Source: a virus. Taken from it: DNA of 64,000 bases. The notes under the pieces were generated by a model that was not told the DNA's origin, did not search any database, and saw only the letters and a program-made list of their open reading frames with translations. The stretch is taken from positions 29,467 to 93,466 of the IMG/VR virus record IMGVR_UViG_3300022220_000003; one strand, 5' to 3'. Below, one piece after another: positions 38,770-48,135 of the stretch; position 1 is the stretch's first letter, and each line of letters begins with the position of its first letter. The position numbers and the translations under genes were made by a program.

Positions 38770-40497
38770 ATGGCAGCACGCAAGCCGTTATTTATGGACA
38801 CCGAGGGCTTTTCGGAAGAAATGGCCATCACTGATAGTATGACACTCGGCGGTCTCACCATGGGCGGTGCCATCGCCATGGGTGACAACAAGATCACGGG
38901 CCTTGGCGATGCGACAGCCGATGGTGATGCGATCGGGTATCAGCAAACGGGCGCCGAGCTTGGTGATCTCGCAATCACCAGCGGTGGAGATATCACGCTA
39001 TCCGGTGGCGGCGAGCTCACCGGTTTGCCCGCGACTCCCACCGGTGACACAGCGGCGACCTCAAAGGCCTATGTGGACGGGCTCGTGATCTCGGGCGGGT
39101 CTTTTAAAGAGGCTTTGCTACACGAGGGTCAGGTTGACAACTCTGAAGGCATTTTGGGCAGTATCGCGCTGGTAATGCAGGCCAACCCGGTGAGCGGTGA
39201 TGTGATCACGTTGACCGATGGCACCACCACGCGGGGCTACGGTGCGGGATCCGGTGGCGATGTGCAATACACGATCGGTGCTACCGCGGCCGACAGTATG
39301 GCCAACCTGGCGGCGGCAATTGAGGGTGATGGCTCCGCGGCGTGGGGTGGGTCGTTTACGACCGATCTAGACGCGATCGATTCGGCCGGGGTGGTGGTTA
39401 TCACCGAGGACGATAACGACGGAACGGCCTCGAAGGCTTGGGGTGTTTGGGCAACCCCCGCAAATGTCCAGGTGGTGGACTTCGGTGGCGAGAGTGACTA
39501 CACGAAAAAGACGCTGACCAACTTGCCCGGATCCCTTCCGGGCTCTACCAATTTCGGCCTTAACCGCACGCAATCGGCTTTGACCGATGGCGAGCTCCAT
39601 TACGTGCTCAACGATGACGTGGTGTATGGCTGGGATGATTCGGGCAATACGTGGCAGACCATGTCAGGCAGCGCCAGCATCCCAGACGCGACGTCGGCTT
39701 CCGGTGGTGGTACCAAGGGCAAGGTCACGTTTGACAGCGATAAGGGCTTGGTTGTCGTTGGCGGTGTGGCCGAGGTGAACATTGACGCGGTGACTTTGGA
39801 TTTTGATGGGGCGACCAAAAAGATCGAGGTTACCGGTGTACCTTCGCTCTTCGAAATTGGTGGTACTCCGGTGGGTGCCACGGTGACCGCGGCCAATTTG
39901 GACGATGTCACCGACGGGTCTAACGCGGATTCGTTGCACGTACATACCGGTACGGGCATTACGATGGACCATGCGGACCTCAACAACGTTACAACTGATC
40001 AGCACCATGCTCAGTCACATACGGTTGCAAGCCACAGCGATACCACCGCAACAGGCGCCGAGCTCGAGACGTTGACCGATGGGTCCAATGCAGACGCGTT
40101 GCACGTGCATGCGTCTGCAACGGCCACTGAGGCCCCGAAGGTCGAAAACACCTTGACCACCGCTACCGATGCCACAAGCAACGGTGATCCGGTATACGTC
40201 AACGGCAATTCGACAGTGGGCAAATCTTTGGCCAATGACGACGCCAAGTCTAGGGTGCTGGGTGTTATTCGCACAGGCGCTGGTGCAGCGGGTGCAACCC
40301 CTGAGGTGGTATCGCTTGGCATCTGTGCCGGGATCCTGTCGAGCGCAACGGCTGGGACTCCCTATTACCTCCAAACGGCGGGCGGTATTGGTACCAGCCT
40401 TCCGGGCGGCGGTAATCGGGTGATCCAAGTTGGTTGGGCCTACAACGCCGATGACCTTTGGATTGAGCTCAAGGACTACGGCAAAAAAGCTGCGTGA
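38770..40497 (+). CDS. Large fibre protein with HxH motifs
   Basis: A 575-residue fibre. Residues 1-120 hold the LGGLTMGGAIAMGDNKITGLGD-type stalk start. The last third contains two copies of DGSNAD(S/A)LHVH, the histidine motif that binds metal ions in trimeric phage fibres and spikes, plus an H-rich segment. The C-terminal 60 residues (GILSSATAGTPYYLQTAGGIG..RVIQVGWA) form a capsid- or tail-fibre end domain. It probably trimerises and contacts the host. GGGAGTTTTGCC precedes the ATG. Confidence 0.8.
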   Translation: MAARKPLFMDTEGFSEEMAITDSMTLGGLTMGGAIAMGDNKITGLGDATADGDAIGYQQTGAELGDLAITSGGDITLSGGGELTGLPATPTGDTAATSKAYVDGLVISGGSFKEALLHEGQVDNSEGILGSIALVMQANPVSGDVITLTDGTTTRGYGAGSGGDVQYTIGATAADSMANLAAAIEGDGSAAWGGSFTTDLDAIDSAGVVVITEDDNDGTASKAWGVWATPANVQVVDFGGESDYTKKTLTNLPGSLPGSTNFGLNRTQSALTDGELHYVLNDDVVYGWDDSGNTWQTMSGSASIPDATSASGGGTKGKVTFDSDKGLVVVGGVAEVNIDAVTLDFDGATKKIEVTGVPSLFEIGGTPVGATVTAANLDDVTDGSNADSLHVHTGTGITMDHADLNNVTTDQHHAQSHTVASHSDTTATGAELETLTDGSNADALHVHASATATEAPKVENTLTTATDATSNGDPVYVNGNSTVGKSLANDDAKSRVLGVIRTGAGAAGATPEVVSLGICAGILSSATAGTPYYLQTAGGIGTSLPGGGNRVIQVGWAYNADDLWIELKDYGKKAA

Positions 40498-40522
40498 CCC
40501 TGATTAGTCTTGAGGTGGTGCT

Positions 40523-41110
40523 ATGGATCGGGTTCAGGTTCTCAAGGTCGAAACCGCCGATTTAGGTGGGGATGCGGCAGACGAGCGGCCTTGGCCCGAG
40601 CCCATAGCACCCCAAGAGGATGCTATTGAGGCTGCGGGGTACTATCTCCAAGACGCAAGCAATCGTGATGAGAATGTGGGGTTTAAACGCTCCGGTGACG
40701 ATGCGGAATTTTTTGACATCAATAACCCCACCCCTGTGACGTTGACGGATCTCGTTGCGGGGGCCGGGGGTTTGACCGAGAGCGCCCACCGGACCTTACG
40801 CCAATTGATCCATTTCGTTGACAACGGGCCGGCGGAGGGTTTCACGAGTGGTGCTTACAGGGAGTCCTTGCCTTCGGCTGATCCGTTTCCCACAACGGTG
40901 ACTTGGTGGGAAAGCTCGAGCAAATCCAAACGGATTGTGGAAAAGACGATCACCCGCAGCGGTGGAGGGGCCACCAACGTGACACCAACCCCCGTTGTTT
41001 GGGATATATACGATACTGACGGGACCACCAAACTTGCCACCGTGAGCGATGCGATCGCTTATAGTGGGGTTTTCGAGACTTCGAGGACTCGGACCATTAC
41101 GATTTACTAG
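40523..41110 (+). CDS. Virion appendage-associated protein
   Basis: A 195-residue protein; residues 35-100 (YYLQDASNRDENVGFKRSG-x2-A-EFFD...TLRQLIHFVDNGP) form a segment I know from phage appendage gene clusters, followed by an Ig-like beta part. TTGAGGTGGTGCT before the ATG. Exact role unknown. Confidence 0.6.
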   Translation: MDRVQVLKVETADLGGDAADERPWPEPIAPQEDAIEAAGYYLQDASNRDENVGFKRSGDDAEFFDINNPTPVTLTDLVAGAGGLTESAHRTLRQLIHFVDNGPAEGFTSGAYRESLPSADPFPTTVTWWESSSKSKRIVEKTITRSGGGATNVTPTPVVWDIYDTDGTTKLATVSDAIAYSGVFETSRTRTITIY

Positions 41111-41119
41111 GGCAAAGCA

Positions 41120-42283
41120 ATGAGCGAATCCCCCGCAGCAATACTTTATGATGCCAGTGGTAACGCCATGGCGGTGCAGGATGGTGTAGCTATCCCAGCC
41201 AACACCAAGGGCCTGTTGATCCATGGCAAAGATGGTTCGGGCAACGCGAGGGTGGCCGAGCTCGTGGCCGATGCGGGGATCTATCGTGTCCGGACCGAGA
41301 CCCCGCCAAATTTGGTTGATTCCAACAACAGCTCGGTCTCGCAACTTGGCGCCAGCGGTACTTTTGTTGGCACGGGTGTTGACTGCTCTGGGTTTTCGTC
41401 TGTTGCGGTGACGGTACACTCGGACAAAGACAGCGCCACCGATGGTATGGTGTTCGAATTTTCAATAGACAATTCCAATTGGGATGATTCGTACGCGTTC
41501 AACCTCGAGGCCTCCTCCTCGCAAACGCGGCGGTTTCAGTTCCCTGTGTGTGCCCAGTATTTCCGAATCAACTACACCAACGGATTGGAGATAACAACAC
41601 AGTTTCGGGTCCAGACTATCCTACACCGTGACAACATACTGACATCGATCCACCGGACCGAGGCCGTTGTCAAAGAGGATCGCTCCGCGCAATTGATGAA
41701 GTCTGCCATTATTGCCCAGCGCGAGGGGGCGACGATCCAAGATTTTTACCCGATACAGTCTGATGTGAGTGGTAACCTCAAAGTGACCACGATCGGGACG
41801 GATATTCCCTCGGATCCGACGCAGCTCGTGTTGCAGTTTTGTGAGAATGGCGGCTCAGAGGATTTGTTGGTGGACGGCTCGACTCCTGTGAATTTTGAAA
41901 GAGGGCCGACAACAACGGATGAGATTTGGTCGGTCCGAGAGTTGTTGCTAGCGTTTGCTGCGGACGACTTCGATTTTGACGGGGTTAGTTTTGGTCCGAT
42001 TGCGGCTCTCACAACCGGGGTATCAATACGCGTTGTGAAAAACTCGGTCACCACCGAGGTGTTTAACGTCAAGCAAAACGAGGACTTTTTAAGGTTGCCT
42101 GGTAGGCAACCCCTGGTGAACAACACTGGACCAAAAGACGTGCTTGGGGCGGCCCTTTCGTTTCAGGGGTTGGTGTTGGACCAGTCTACCGGGGACAAGA
42201 TACAAGTGGCCGTGCGTGATAACTTGACCTCGGTCAAACTGCAATACTTCACCGCAACATTATTCGCGGTCAAGGTGGTGTAA
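41120..42283 (+). CDS. Virion beta-sandwich protein
   Basis: A 387-residue protein with several beta domains. Residues about 70-180 (a G-x-F-x-G-x-G-x-D-x-S-G-F...FEFSIDNSNW..QFPVCAQYFRINYTNG) resemble discoidin/jelly-roll modules seen in phage structural proteins. A helical linker near 175-205 (HRDNILTSIHR) follows, then a second beta domain. It is coupled within 3 bp to the next gene. Likely a fibre or neck appendage component. Confidence 0.65.
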   Translation: MSESPAAILYDASGNAMAVQDGVAIPANTKGLLIHGKDGSGNARVAELVADAGIYRVRTETPPNLVDSNNSSVSQLGASGTFVGTGVDCSGFSSVAVTVHSDKDSATDGMVFEFSIDNSNWDDSYAFNLEASSSQTRRFQFPVCAQYFRINYTNGLEITTQFRVQTILHRDNILTSIHRTEAVVKEDRSAQLMKSAIIAQREGATIQDFYPIQSDVSGNLKVTTIGTDIPSDPTQLVLQFCENGGSEDLLVDGSTPVNFERGPTTTDEIWSVRELLLAFAADDFDFDGVSFGPIAALTTGVSIRVVKNSVTTEVFNVKQNEDFLRLPGRQPLVNNTGPKDVLGAALSFQGLVLDQSTGDKIQVAVRDNLTSVKLQYFTATLFAVKVV

Positions 42284-42285
42284 CC

Positions 42286-43281
42286 ATGGGCTATACAAAA
42301 ACAGCCGACGGCACGCGAATCGTTGCGACGCCAGAGTGGGCGCTTGGCCAACTGGCTTGCAAGCGGATCACCGATGGCAAGGTGTCAATGAAAGTTGACG
42401 GCTCGCCGAGCTCGGCAACTATCATCTGGAATGGGACCGGCGAAAATGATACCGGCGGCGATTGGACGCGCAGTGGTGAGGGGAGCGAATCCACAGCAGC
42501 TAAAAAAAGCGGAACGAACGGGCTCAACACCACCGTGACGAGCGAAAACGACACCTCGGTGTTTGACAACGGCTCCATGGTCGACGTTGACGGCACCTAT
42601 GGCAGTCTGCAGTTTTGGATTCGGGCCAAGGTTTACCCTGTGGGATCCGATCCGGTGGTGTTTTGGCGGGATAGCTCCAACGTCCTTGTTGGGGTTGAGG
42701 TGCACCTAAACGACTACGTCGAGGACTTTTCGGACGATACGGAATGGCACCTTGTGGCGATCCCTATTTCTGATTTTGCGCTAACCACCAACGTGCAAAA
42801 GCTTGTTTTCCGGTATGAGGGTGTAGGCGGCCAACGCTATTTCATTGACGATATCGAGCTCTACAGCACGGGAGGGTTTGTCTATCGAGCAGCGGCCACT
42901 GCAACCGAGGTGTACCACCTCAAAGATGTGATCTTGACCTTCGTTGAGGAGAATGGGACTTGGGACAGCGGGGATTTTACCGCGATCAACGGCGGGCTAT
43001 CGAACGGGTTGCTTCTGAGGCACCGGCGGTTGAGCACCGGGGAGGTGCTTTGGAAGATCAATTTCAAAAGCAATATCACCCTGTTTGGGCGGCTCAACGT
43101 TCTGAACGACGTTGAATATAGTACTTCGGTGCACCAATTCACGCTGGCCCTGGATCCAACCCCTGCGATGATCAAGGTGACGTCCGACGATGTGATCGAG
43201 TGGGTGGTTAGGGATGACTTGACCACAATCAACGATATTCGCTCGTTTTTGCGCTATGGCCGAGAGGAGGTGGCGGCGTGA
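42286..43281 (+). CDS. Carbohydrate-binding-module-like virion protein
   Basis: A 331-residue protein. Residues about 35-195 look like a lectin/CBM jelly roll (FWIRAKVYP, DTEWHLVAIPISDF, FIDDIELY at the end). The second half is another beta domain resembling the C-terminal part of the preceding gene product. It may bind host polysaccharide. ATGs of neighbours are within 4 bp, so the cluster 40523-44018 is one translational unit. Confidence 0.65.
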   Translation: MGYTKTADGTRIVATPEWALGQLACKRITDGKVSMKVDGSPSSATIIWNGTGENDTGGDWTRSGEGSESTAAKKSGTNGLNTTVTSENDTSVFDNGSMVDVDGTYGSLQFWIRAKVYPVGSDPVVFWRDSSNVLVGVEVHLNDYVEDFSDDTEWHLVAIPISDFALTTNVQKLVFRYEGVGGQRYFIDDIELYSTGGFVYRAAATATEVYHLKDVILTFVEENGTWDSGDFTAINGGLSNGLLLRHRRLSTGEVLWKINFKSNITLFGRLNVLNDVEYSTSVHQFTLALDPTPAMIKVTSDDVIEWVVRDDLTTINDIRSFLRYGREEVAA

Positions 43282-44018
43282 CCGTCAACCTAAACAAGGT
43301 GCCCCGCAACTTGGATAACAAGCCGTTTATGGTGCCCGTGATTCACCACGATCATGACAAATTCATACATGCGGGGAGCTCTGATGATATTGCCAACGGG
43401 GTGCGGTGGGATGGTGATTTATTCGAGTTGACTCGCACCGATTCCGGTGACACGACGGGGACATTTCAATACTTGGAATGGGTCCGGATAGCGGGCGCGC
43501 ATGTTACGTGCACCGGCAATGTGGCAGGTGACCATGTGCATGGTAAGGTGTATGCACCCTCCTCGAGCCCGGCGGCGACCTCCAACCCCGGGGCGGGTGC
43601 GTACGATAAGTACAACCTTGGCACGGGGATGAATGTGTTTGTACCCAATGGGACGCAAACCGGTGATTGGGATCTGGACCTGTCAAGTCGACTAAACGCC
43701 AACTGTAATATCACCAAGGTGTGCCCGGTGACGGCTGAGGACGGGGACGGGTGGTTTGACTATGACTCCGACAGTGGAGACGTGACACTAAACGCGGGTC
43801 AGGCCGGCGGGTATAACTTGTTTGACTTCGATTTGGATTTGCTCCGGATCATTCCAAAGGCTCCCCTGCCATTTTCAGGGTATTGGAACCTGGCCCCCGC
43901 CAATGTGCGGCCAATGCTTTTGCTACCCCATTGGAAGCTCGAGGTGATCCTATCGCGGACAACAGGTGGTACGGTGTCCGTGAATTGGGTGTTGATTATC
44001 GAGAGGGCCACGACATGA
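43278..44018 (+). CDS. Hypothetical virion protein
   Basis: A 246-residue, beta-rich protein with many Asp/Gly turns; no family recognised. It starts in a GTGA overlap with the preceding gene and ends in an ATGA overlap with the patatin gene. Function unknown; appendage or decoration role by context. Confidence 0.6.
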   Translation: MTVNLNKVPRNLDNKPFMVPVIHHDHDKFIHAGSSDDIANGVRWDGDLFELTRTDSGDTTGTFQYLEWVRIAGAHVTCTGNVAGDHVHGKVYAPSSSPAATSNPGAGAYDKYNLGTGMNVFVPNGTQTGDWDLDLSSRLNANCNITKVCPVTAEDGDGWFDYDSDSGDVTLNAGQAGGYNLFDFDLDLLRIIPKAPLPFSGYWNLAPANVRPMLLLPHWKLEVILSRTTGGTVSVNWVLIIERATT

Positions 44019-44878
44019 CCGAGAAAACAGCGCTAGTCCTCTCGGGCGGTTCGCGGTTTGGAGCCTGGCAAGTGGGTGCGGCAAAACGCCTATACGAAAA
44101 GGGGTTGAAACCCAAGATTTTTTGCGGGGTGTCCGTTGGTGGGCTCAACGGCGCATTTTTGGCGCAATACGATCACGAGGTGTCGGCCTTGCAAGCGGTT
44201 CACGATTTGGCCGATCGGTGGCAACAGACTACAACTAGGGACGTTTGGCGCCATCACATACCGTTTGGGTATTTACACCTACCTTGGAAAAAGAGCCCAT
44301 ACGATTCGAAACCCTTGCGGCGATTGATTCGGCAGTGGTTCGATCCGGTTTTGGTTGAGGCGGCGGGCAACGAGCTCTACCTCGGGGCGGTATCGTTGGA
44401 ATCGGGCCGGTATCACGTGTTTGGGCTTGACCATATTGATCCGCATGCGGTCTTGGCCGCAAGTGCGGCCAACGCCATGTTTGAGCCCCGCGAGCTCCCC
44501 ACCGGCCTGTGTGCCGATGGCGGTTTGGTTTGTGCCACGCCCTTGCGGGCGGCGTTTCGAGCGGGAGCCACCCGGATCTACGTGGTGCTTACCGAGGCCG
44601 ATGTGATGGCCGAGCAGACCAAGCTTGATACGTTCGCCCAAATTGGGCCTCGCCATATTGCGATCCTAGCCCGTAGTGTTTTCGAGCTCGATATCGGTTG
44701 GGCCCTCGCCGAGAATAAATTGGCCGCAAGTGGAGCGGGCACCAAGCGCCACGTCGAAATCAAGGTTTTGCGACCGAGCGAGCCTCTCGAGGGCGATCCG
44801 TTGGATTTTGACCCCACCCGCTCGGCGGAGTTGATCAGGTGGGGTTACGAGGACGCCAAACAAGTGGTGGTGCAGTGA
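44015..44878 (+). CDS. Patatin-like phospholipase
   Basis: A 287-residue enzyme of the patatin family. The glycine-rich oxyanion loop GGSRFGAWQVG is at residues 11-21, the nucleophile elbow G-V-S40-V-G at 38-42, and the catalytic Asp is in D168-GG. All parts of the Ser-Asp dyad are present, so lipid acyl hydrolase activity is likely. Within a late virion cluster it could help DNA entry through the host membrane, damage membranes at lysis, or modify lipids. No signal peptide. ATGA on the 5' side and GTGA on the 3' side couple it to its neighbours. Confidence 0.9.
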   Translation: MTEKTALVLSGGSRFGAWQVGAAKRLYEKGLKPKIFCGVSVGGLNGAFLAQYDHEVSALQAVHDLADRWQQTTTRDVWRHHIPFGYLHLPWKKSPYDSKPLRRLIRQWFDPVLVEAAGNELYLGAVSLESGRYHVFGLDHIDPHAVLAASAANAMFEPRELPTGLCADGGLVCATPLRAAFRAGATRIYVVLTEADVMAEQTKLDTFAQIGPRHIAILARSVFELDIGWALAENKLAASGAGTKRHVEIKVLRPSEPLEGDPLDFDPTRSAELIRWGYEDAKQVVVQ

Positions 44879-45228
44879 GTCAATTGGTTGACCTATTTTA
44901 TGGCGCGATTGTCGTGATCTTTGGGATCGCCGATTTGTGGTGGGTCGTCTATCGTACGCCGGCGGTCTCGAGGACCCTCGCCGCGTTTGGCTGGCGAGTA
45001 TCGGTCATGCCATTTGCTTGCGGGGCGTTTATCGGCAGGTTGGCCAGCGCCGAGCTCGGTCCAATAGGCGGTGACCCTCTCAAGGCAGCGGGTTTGTTGG
45101 TGGCGTTTTTCGTGCTCGTGTATGGAATCCATTGGTTTTTGCGTACGTGGTTGGAGCTCCCCAGCTGGTTTGGTGTTTTGTACGTGCCTTGTGGTATCGC
45201 TACAGGGATGCATTTTTGGCCGGTATGA
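44875..45228 (+). CDS. Membrane protein, holin-like candidate
   Basis: A 117-residue protein with about four hydrophobic stretches (residues 7-25, 42-60, 68-88, 96-112), strongly aromatic. GTG start overlaps the patatin stop. Being coupled to a phospholipase, it may deliver or regulate it at the membrane, or act as a holin; no endolysin is nearby to support the latter. Confidence 0.6.
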   Translation: MSQLVDLFYGAIVVIFGIADLWWVVYRTPAVSRTLAAFGWRVSVMPFACGAFIGRLASAELGPIGGDPLKAAGLLVAFFVLVYGIHWFLRTWLELPSWFGVLYVPCGIATGMHFWPV

Positions 45229-45236
45229 GGTGAGTT

Positions 45237-45545
45237 GTGGCCGAGGTCAGAGAATCGACGATCCGGGCCTTATCGGGTACCACCAACGGTATCAACAAGA
45301 TGTTTACCACGCCCACCGAATACCAGGCGGGATCGTTGCGGCTGGTCTGGAATGGTCAAGTTTATGAGCCTACCGATTCGACTTTTGGGTGGACCGAAAC
45401 CGGAACCAACGAGATCACGTTGACCACGGCCCCCCGGGCGGGGGATGTAATGCAGGCGTTCTATCGTGATTACACAGGAACCACGGTTGACCCCACCGAC
45501 GTGGTGGTTGGGTCACCATTCTACCCGGGGGAGCTCGGGCCATAA
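45237..45545 (+). CDS. Small virion protein
   Basis: A 102-residue beta-rich protein (ALSGTTNGINK-x-FTTPTEYQAGSLRLVWNG...W-x-E-T-G-T-N-EITLTTAPRAGDVMQAFY), a fold and pattern found in phage appendage or neck modules. GAGGTGAGTT precedes its GTG. Function not known precisely. Confidence 0.65.
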   Translation: MAEVRESTIRALSGTTNGINKMFTTPTEYQAGSLRLVWNGQVYEPTDSTFGWTETGTNEITLTTAPRAGDVMQAFYRDYTGTTVDPTDVVVGSPFYPGELGP

Positions 45546-45555
45546 GGAGACGAAA

Positions 45556-45954
45556 ATGGAAAAGGAAAAGAAAGAAGCCCGGATCCAAGTAGCCAAGGCC
45601 GTGTTGCCTCTCGGCCCGAATCAGACATTGAAAGACTTTACCCGCGAGCTCCGCGAGGAGCTCAAACCGCCCCTAGGCAAAGCTCTAAAGCTCAAATGGG
45701 AATCAGGCGAGAATCAATCGGCTTACATGTATGTCGTTGACATTTTCGGCGATCATATCGTGGCCGAGGTGCACCAATGGCAAAAGGGCAAAGGCGGGGC
45801 GGACACCTATTGGCTTGTACCCTATGCAAGGGGTGCGGGCGGGTTTGCGTTTGGCGCACCGGTGGAGGTGGTCAAGGAGGTCCATTACGTGCCAAAGGTG
45901 TCGGTATCCAAACGCGTGGTGCCCGAGGGGCAGTTGTGGGCCGATATCCTCTAA
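45556..45954 (+). CDS. Hypothetical protein
   Basis: A 132-residue protein with a basic start (MEKEKKEARIQ), helix near 30-45 and a strand-rich second half (SAYMYVVDIFGDHIVAEVHQW). AAGGAGACGAAA before the ATG. No family recognised. It lies directly before the head-tail connector gene. Confidence 0.6.
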   Translation: MEKEKKEARIQVAKAVLPLGPNQTLKDFTRELREELKPPLGKALKLKWESGENQSAYMYVVDIFGDHIVAEVHQWQKGKGGADTYWLVPYARGAGGFAFGAPVEVVKEVHYVPKVSVSKRVVPEGQLWADIL

Positions 45955-45969
45955 CCGGCGGGGTTTAAA

Positions 45970-47082
45970 ATGCCATCGATCGCCAGGGGCCAAGAGAACA
46001 CCACCGATCGGATCAACTGGTTTGTGACGATCAATGGCAATCTAGCGGACGTGCATGAGATCGGATTTCGGATCCTCGATATCAGCGGGGGATTGCCAGG
46101 CACGCAAATTTTCCCGACAACCCCGGGCGATTTCGAGGACGTGACTTCGGCCCCCGGCAATTTTAGCGTGGGGTCGTATTACGCCTACGATAACACGGCG
46201 GGCACCGGGTGGACCCCAGAGCTAACCGCGAGCCTCGGTGACCACCGGATTGAGTGGCGGTGGAAAACCTTCGCAAGCTCGAGCTATCAGCTCGACGCCG
46301 AGGATTTTACGGTCCTGGTCGAATCGGCGGGGAGCTCAACGGACACCTATATCACGGTCCAAGATATCCGAGATGTGGGGATCACGGTAGCCATGGCCGA
46401 TGATCAGACCGTGCTTGACACGATCGCGATATGGCAAGAATTCATCGATCGGGCGTGTAGACAGTGGTTTAACCCTCGAGTTCTCACGTTGCTATTTGAC
46501 GGGACGGATTCAGATACGCTGCACTTTGGCGTGCCAATTATTTCGATCGACTATGTGCGGCTCAACAACGATACGGTCAACCTCAACACCGATTATTACA
46601 AGGTCTATAGCTCCCGCAGCTATCCGGACGATCGGCGCAACCCGCGGGTCAAGCTGATTCGTTCCGATCAGTTTCGAGACATATACACCGCTCCATTGAC
46701 GTGGGGCGATCTCCGGTTTCGCAAGGGGCGGCAAAACCAGACGATCAGAGGGACGTTCGGTTTCACCGAGTCCGATGGATCGGTGCCCAAGTTGATCCAA
46801 CGGGCCTTGACCAAGCTCGTGGTTGAGAAGCTCCAAAACCCGATATTCCATGACTACAGCACCGGACCCGCACCGGTGCCAGCTCCACCCCCGATCGTTG
46901 GCCCCATGACCTCGGAAAAAACTGACGATCACGAGCGCAAGTTTGGCCAGGCCGGCGGTGCAGTTTCGAGCCGGCGGCCGGGGCTTGCGGGGATCACAGA
47001 TGATCAGGAGATCCTCGGCATTATCAAGCTTTACCGAGCGCCACTAGGGATCGCGACCCCGGCCCATTGGAGCTACCAATAA
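45970..47082 (+). CDS. Head-tail connector with N-terminal beta domain
   Basis: A 370-residue protein. Residues about 120-300 (Y-I-TVQDIRDVGIT-x9-VLDTIAIWQEFIDRACRQWFNPR...) are the helical core of gp6/gp15-type head-tail connectors, normally a protein of 100-200 residues. The first 115 residues form an extra beta-sandwich of the kind used as decoration (WFVTINGNLADVHEIGFRI). Pro-rich linker and tail at the C-terminus. It docks under the portal ring. Ends TAATG with the next gene. Confidence 0.78.
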   Translation: MPSIARGQENTTDRINWFVTINGNLADVHEIGFRILDISGGLPGTQIFPTTPGDFEDVTSAPGNFSVGSYYAYDNTAGTGWTPELTASLGDHRIEWRWKTFASSSYQLDAEDFTVLVESAGSSTDTYITVQDIRDVGITVAMADDQTVLDTIAIWQEFIDRACRQWFNPRVLTLLFDGTDSDTLHFGVPIISIDYVRLNNDTVNLNTDYYKVYSSRSYPDDRRNPRVKLIRSDQFRDIYTAPLTWGDLRFRKGRQNQTIRGTFGFTESDGSVPKLIQRALTKLVVEKLQNPIFHDYSTGPAPVPAPPPIVGPMTSEKTDDHERKFGQAGGAVSSRRPGLAGITDDQEILGIIKLYRAPLGIATPAHWSYQ

Positions 47083-47483
47083 TGCCGATCCCAAACCTGA
47101 TCCACCCCGTGCCGATCACGGTTGAGAAGATCAGCCGATCCACGACGTATTACGATGAGGATGCCCGCGAGCCGATCCAGTTTGCAGACCGCCCCACCGA
47201 GACGATTATCGATGGCCAGGTTAAGTGGTTTGATGAGGCGGAGCTCGCCACCACCAAGGTGGGACCGGCGGAGGGCTCGGCGGGATATGTACTATTTCGG
47301 CAGGTGGATTTGACGGCCAAGGGGCTTGAGCTCGAGCAAAACGACCGGTTCACCCAGATCGGCCTACGTACCACCGATGTATACGTCAAAGCATTGCGGC
47401 CGGTGGGCCATTATCCGGACATTGGGGGCCACACCATGATCAAGGCCTACTTCGTGGATCGTCAACCCTCAAGGGTGGAGTAA
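47082..47483 (+). CDS. Head completion/stopper-like protein
   Basis: A 133-residue beta-rich protein with a start fixed by the TAATG junction. Position between connector and gp10-like gene corresponds to the head-tail stopper (SPP1 gp16/HK97 gp9 class). Sequence itself shows no named motif. Confidence 0.65.
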   Translation: MPIPNLIHPVPITVEKISRSTTYYDEDAREPIQFADRPTETIIDGQVKWFDEAELATTKVGPAEGSAGYVLFRQVDLTAKGLELEQNDRFTQIGLRTTDVYVKALRPVGHYPDIGGHTMIKAYFVDRQPSRVE

Positions 47484-47611
47484 CGCCAAGGGCGATCATA
47501 TCGTTTAAGGTCGACTCCGGATGGGGCCGGTTCAAACGTGCGGTTAGCCCCGGCGGTTTTAGTCGAGCAGCTCGGGCCGAGATCCGCAAAGCCACCCGCA
47601 AAAACGGCCTA

Positions 47612-48133
47612 ATGGCCGTCAAACAAATACGGCAACTGATACGCGGTGGCGAGGGTGGTTATGCGGCCAACGCCGATCTCACCAAGGAGATCAAAGGGGC
47701 CTCGGTGCCTCTCGTGGGGGGCAAGGCGGACACCGGCGGGATCAATCTATTCCAAGCGATAAGCTCCACCATGCTCGACGATTACACGGTTTTCGCTGGC
47801 GTCAAGTTTGTCTCGGAAAAATACGACGTGGCCGCAACGTTGCATGATGGGGCGGTGGTCCCTGTTACTGAACCTATGCGGACCATGTTTAAAATGCTGT
47901 GGTGGGCCTCGGAGGGGTCGATCGACCCCGGGGAGCTCACCGGGCGGGCGGCGGAGCTCTGGAGGCTCAAAAAAGGCGGCTGGTATCCCTTGGATGATTC
48001 CACCACTGCGATCGTGATACCCGGGCGGCCGTTTATCGAGCGGGCGTTTGAGAGCGGCGAGATCAAGCGGGAGGCTCGCCGCAATTGGGAGTTTGCGGTC
48101 GCTCGAGCTCTAAAAATCCTGGCGAGGGGTTGA
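47612..48133 (+). CDS. Tail completion protein, HK97 gp10-like (N-terminus uncertain)
   Basis: The annotated ATG gives 173 residues containing IRQLIRGG ... and L-H-DG-x-V-V-P-V, a pattern of gp10-like tail completion proteins. But the same open frame continues upstream to 47480 with protein-like sequence (I-I-S-F-K-V-D-S-G-W-G-R-F...ARAEIRKATRKNG) typical for the N-terminus of this family. No ATG, GTG or TTG is found there in frame, so an ATC/ATA start near 47495-47498 or a frameshift from the preceding gene is possible. Ends 2 bp before the next gene. Confidence 0.7.
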   Translation: MAVKQIRQLIRGGEGGYAANADLTKEIKGASVPLVGGKADTGGINLFQAISSTMLDDYTVFAGVKFVSEKYDVAATLHDGAVVPVTEPMRTMFKMLWWASEGSIDPGELTGRAAELWRLKKGGWYPLDDSTTAIVIPGRPFIERAFESGEIKREARRNWEFAVARALKILARG

Positions 48134-48135
48134 CC

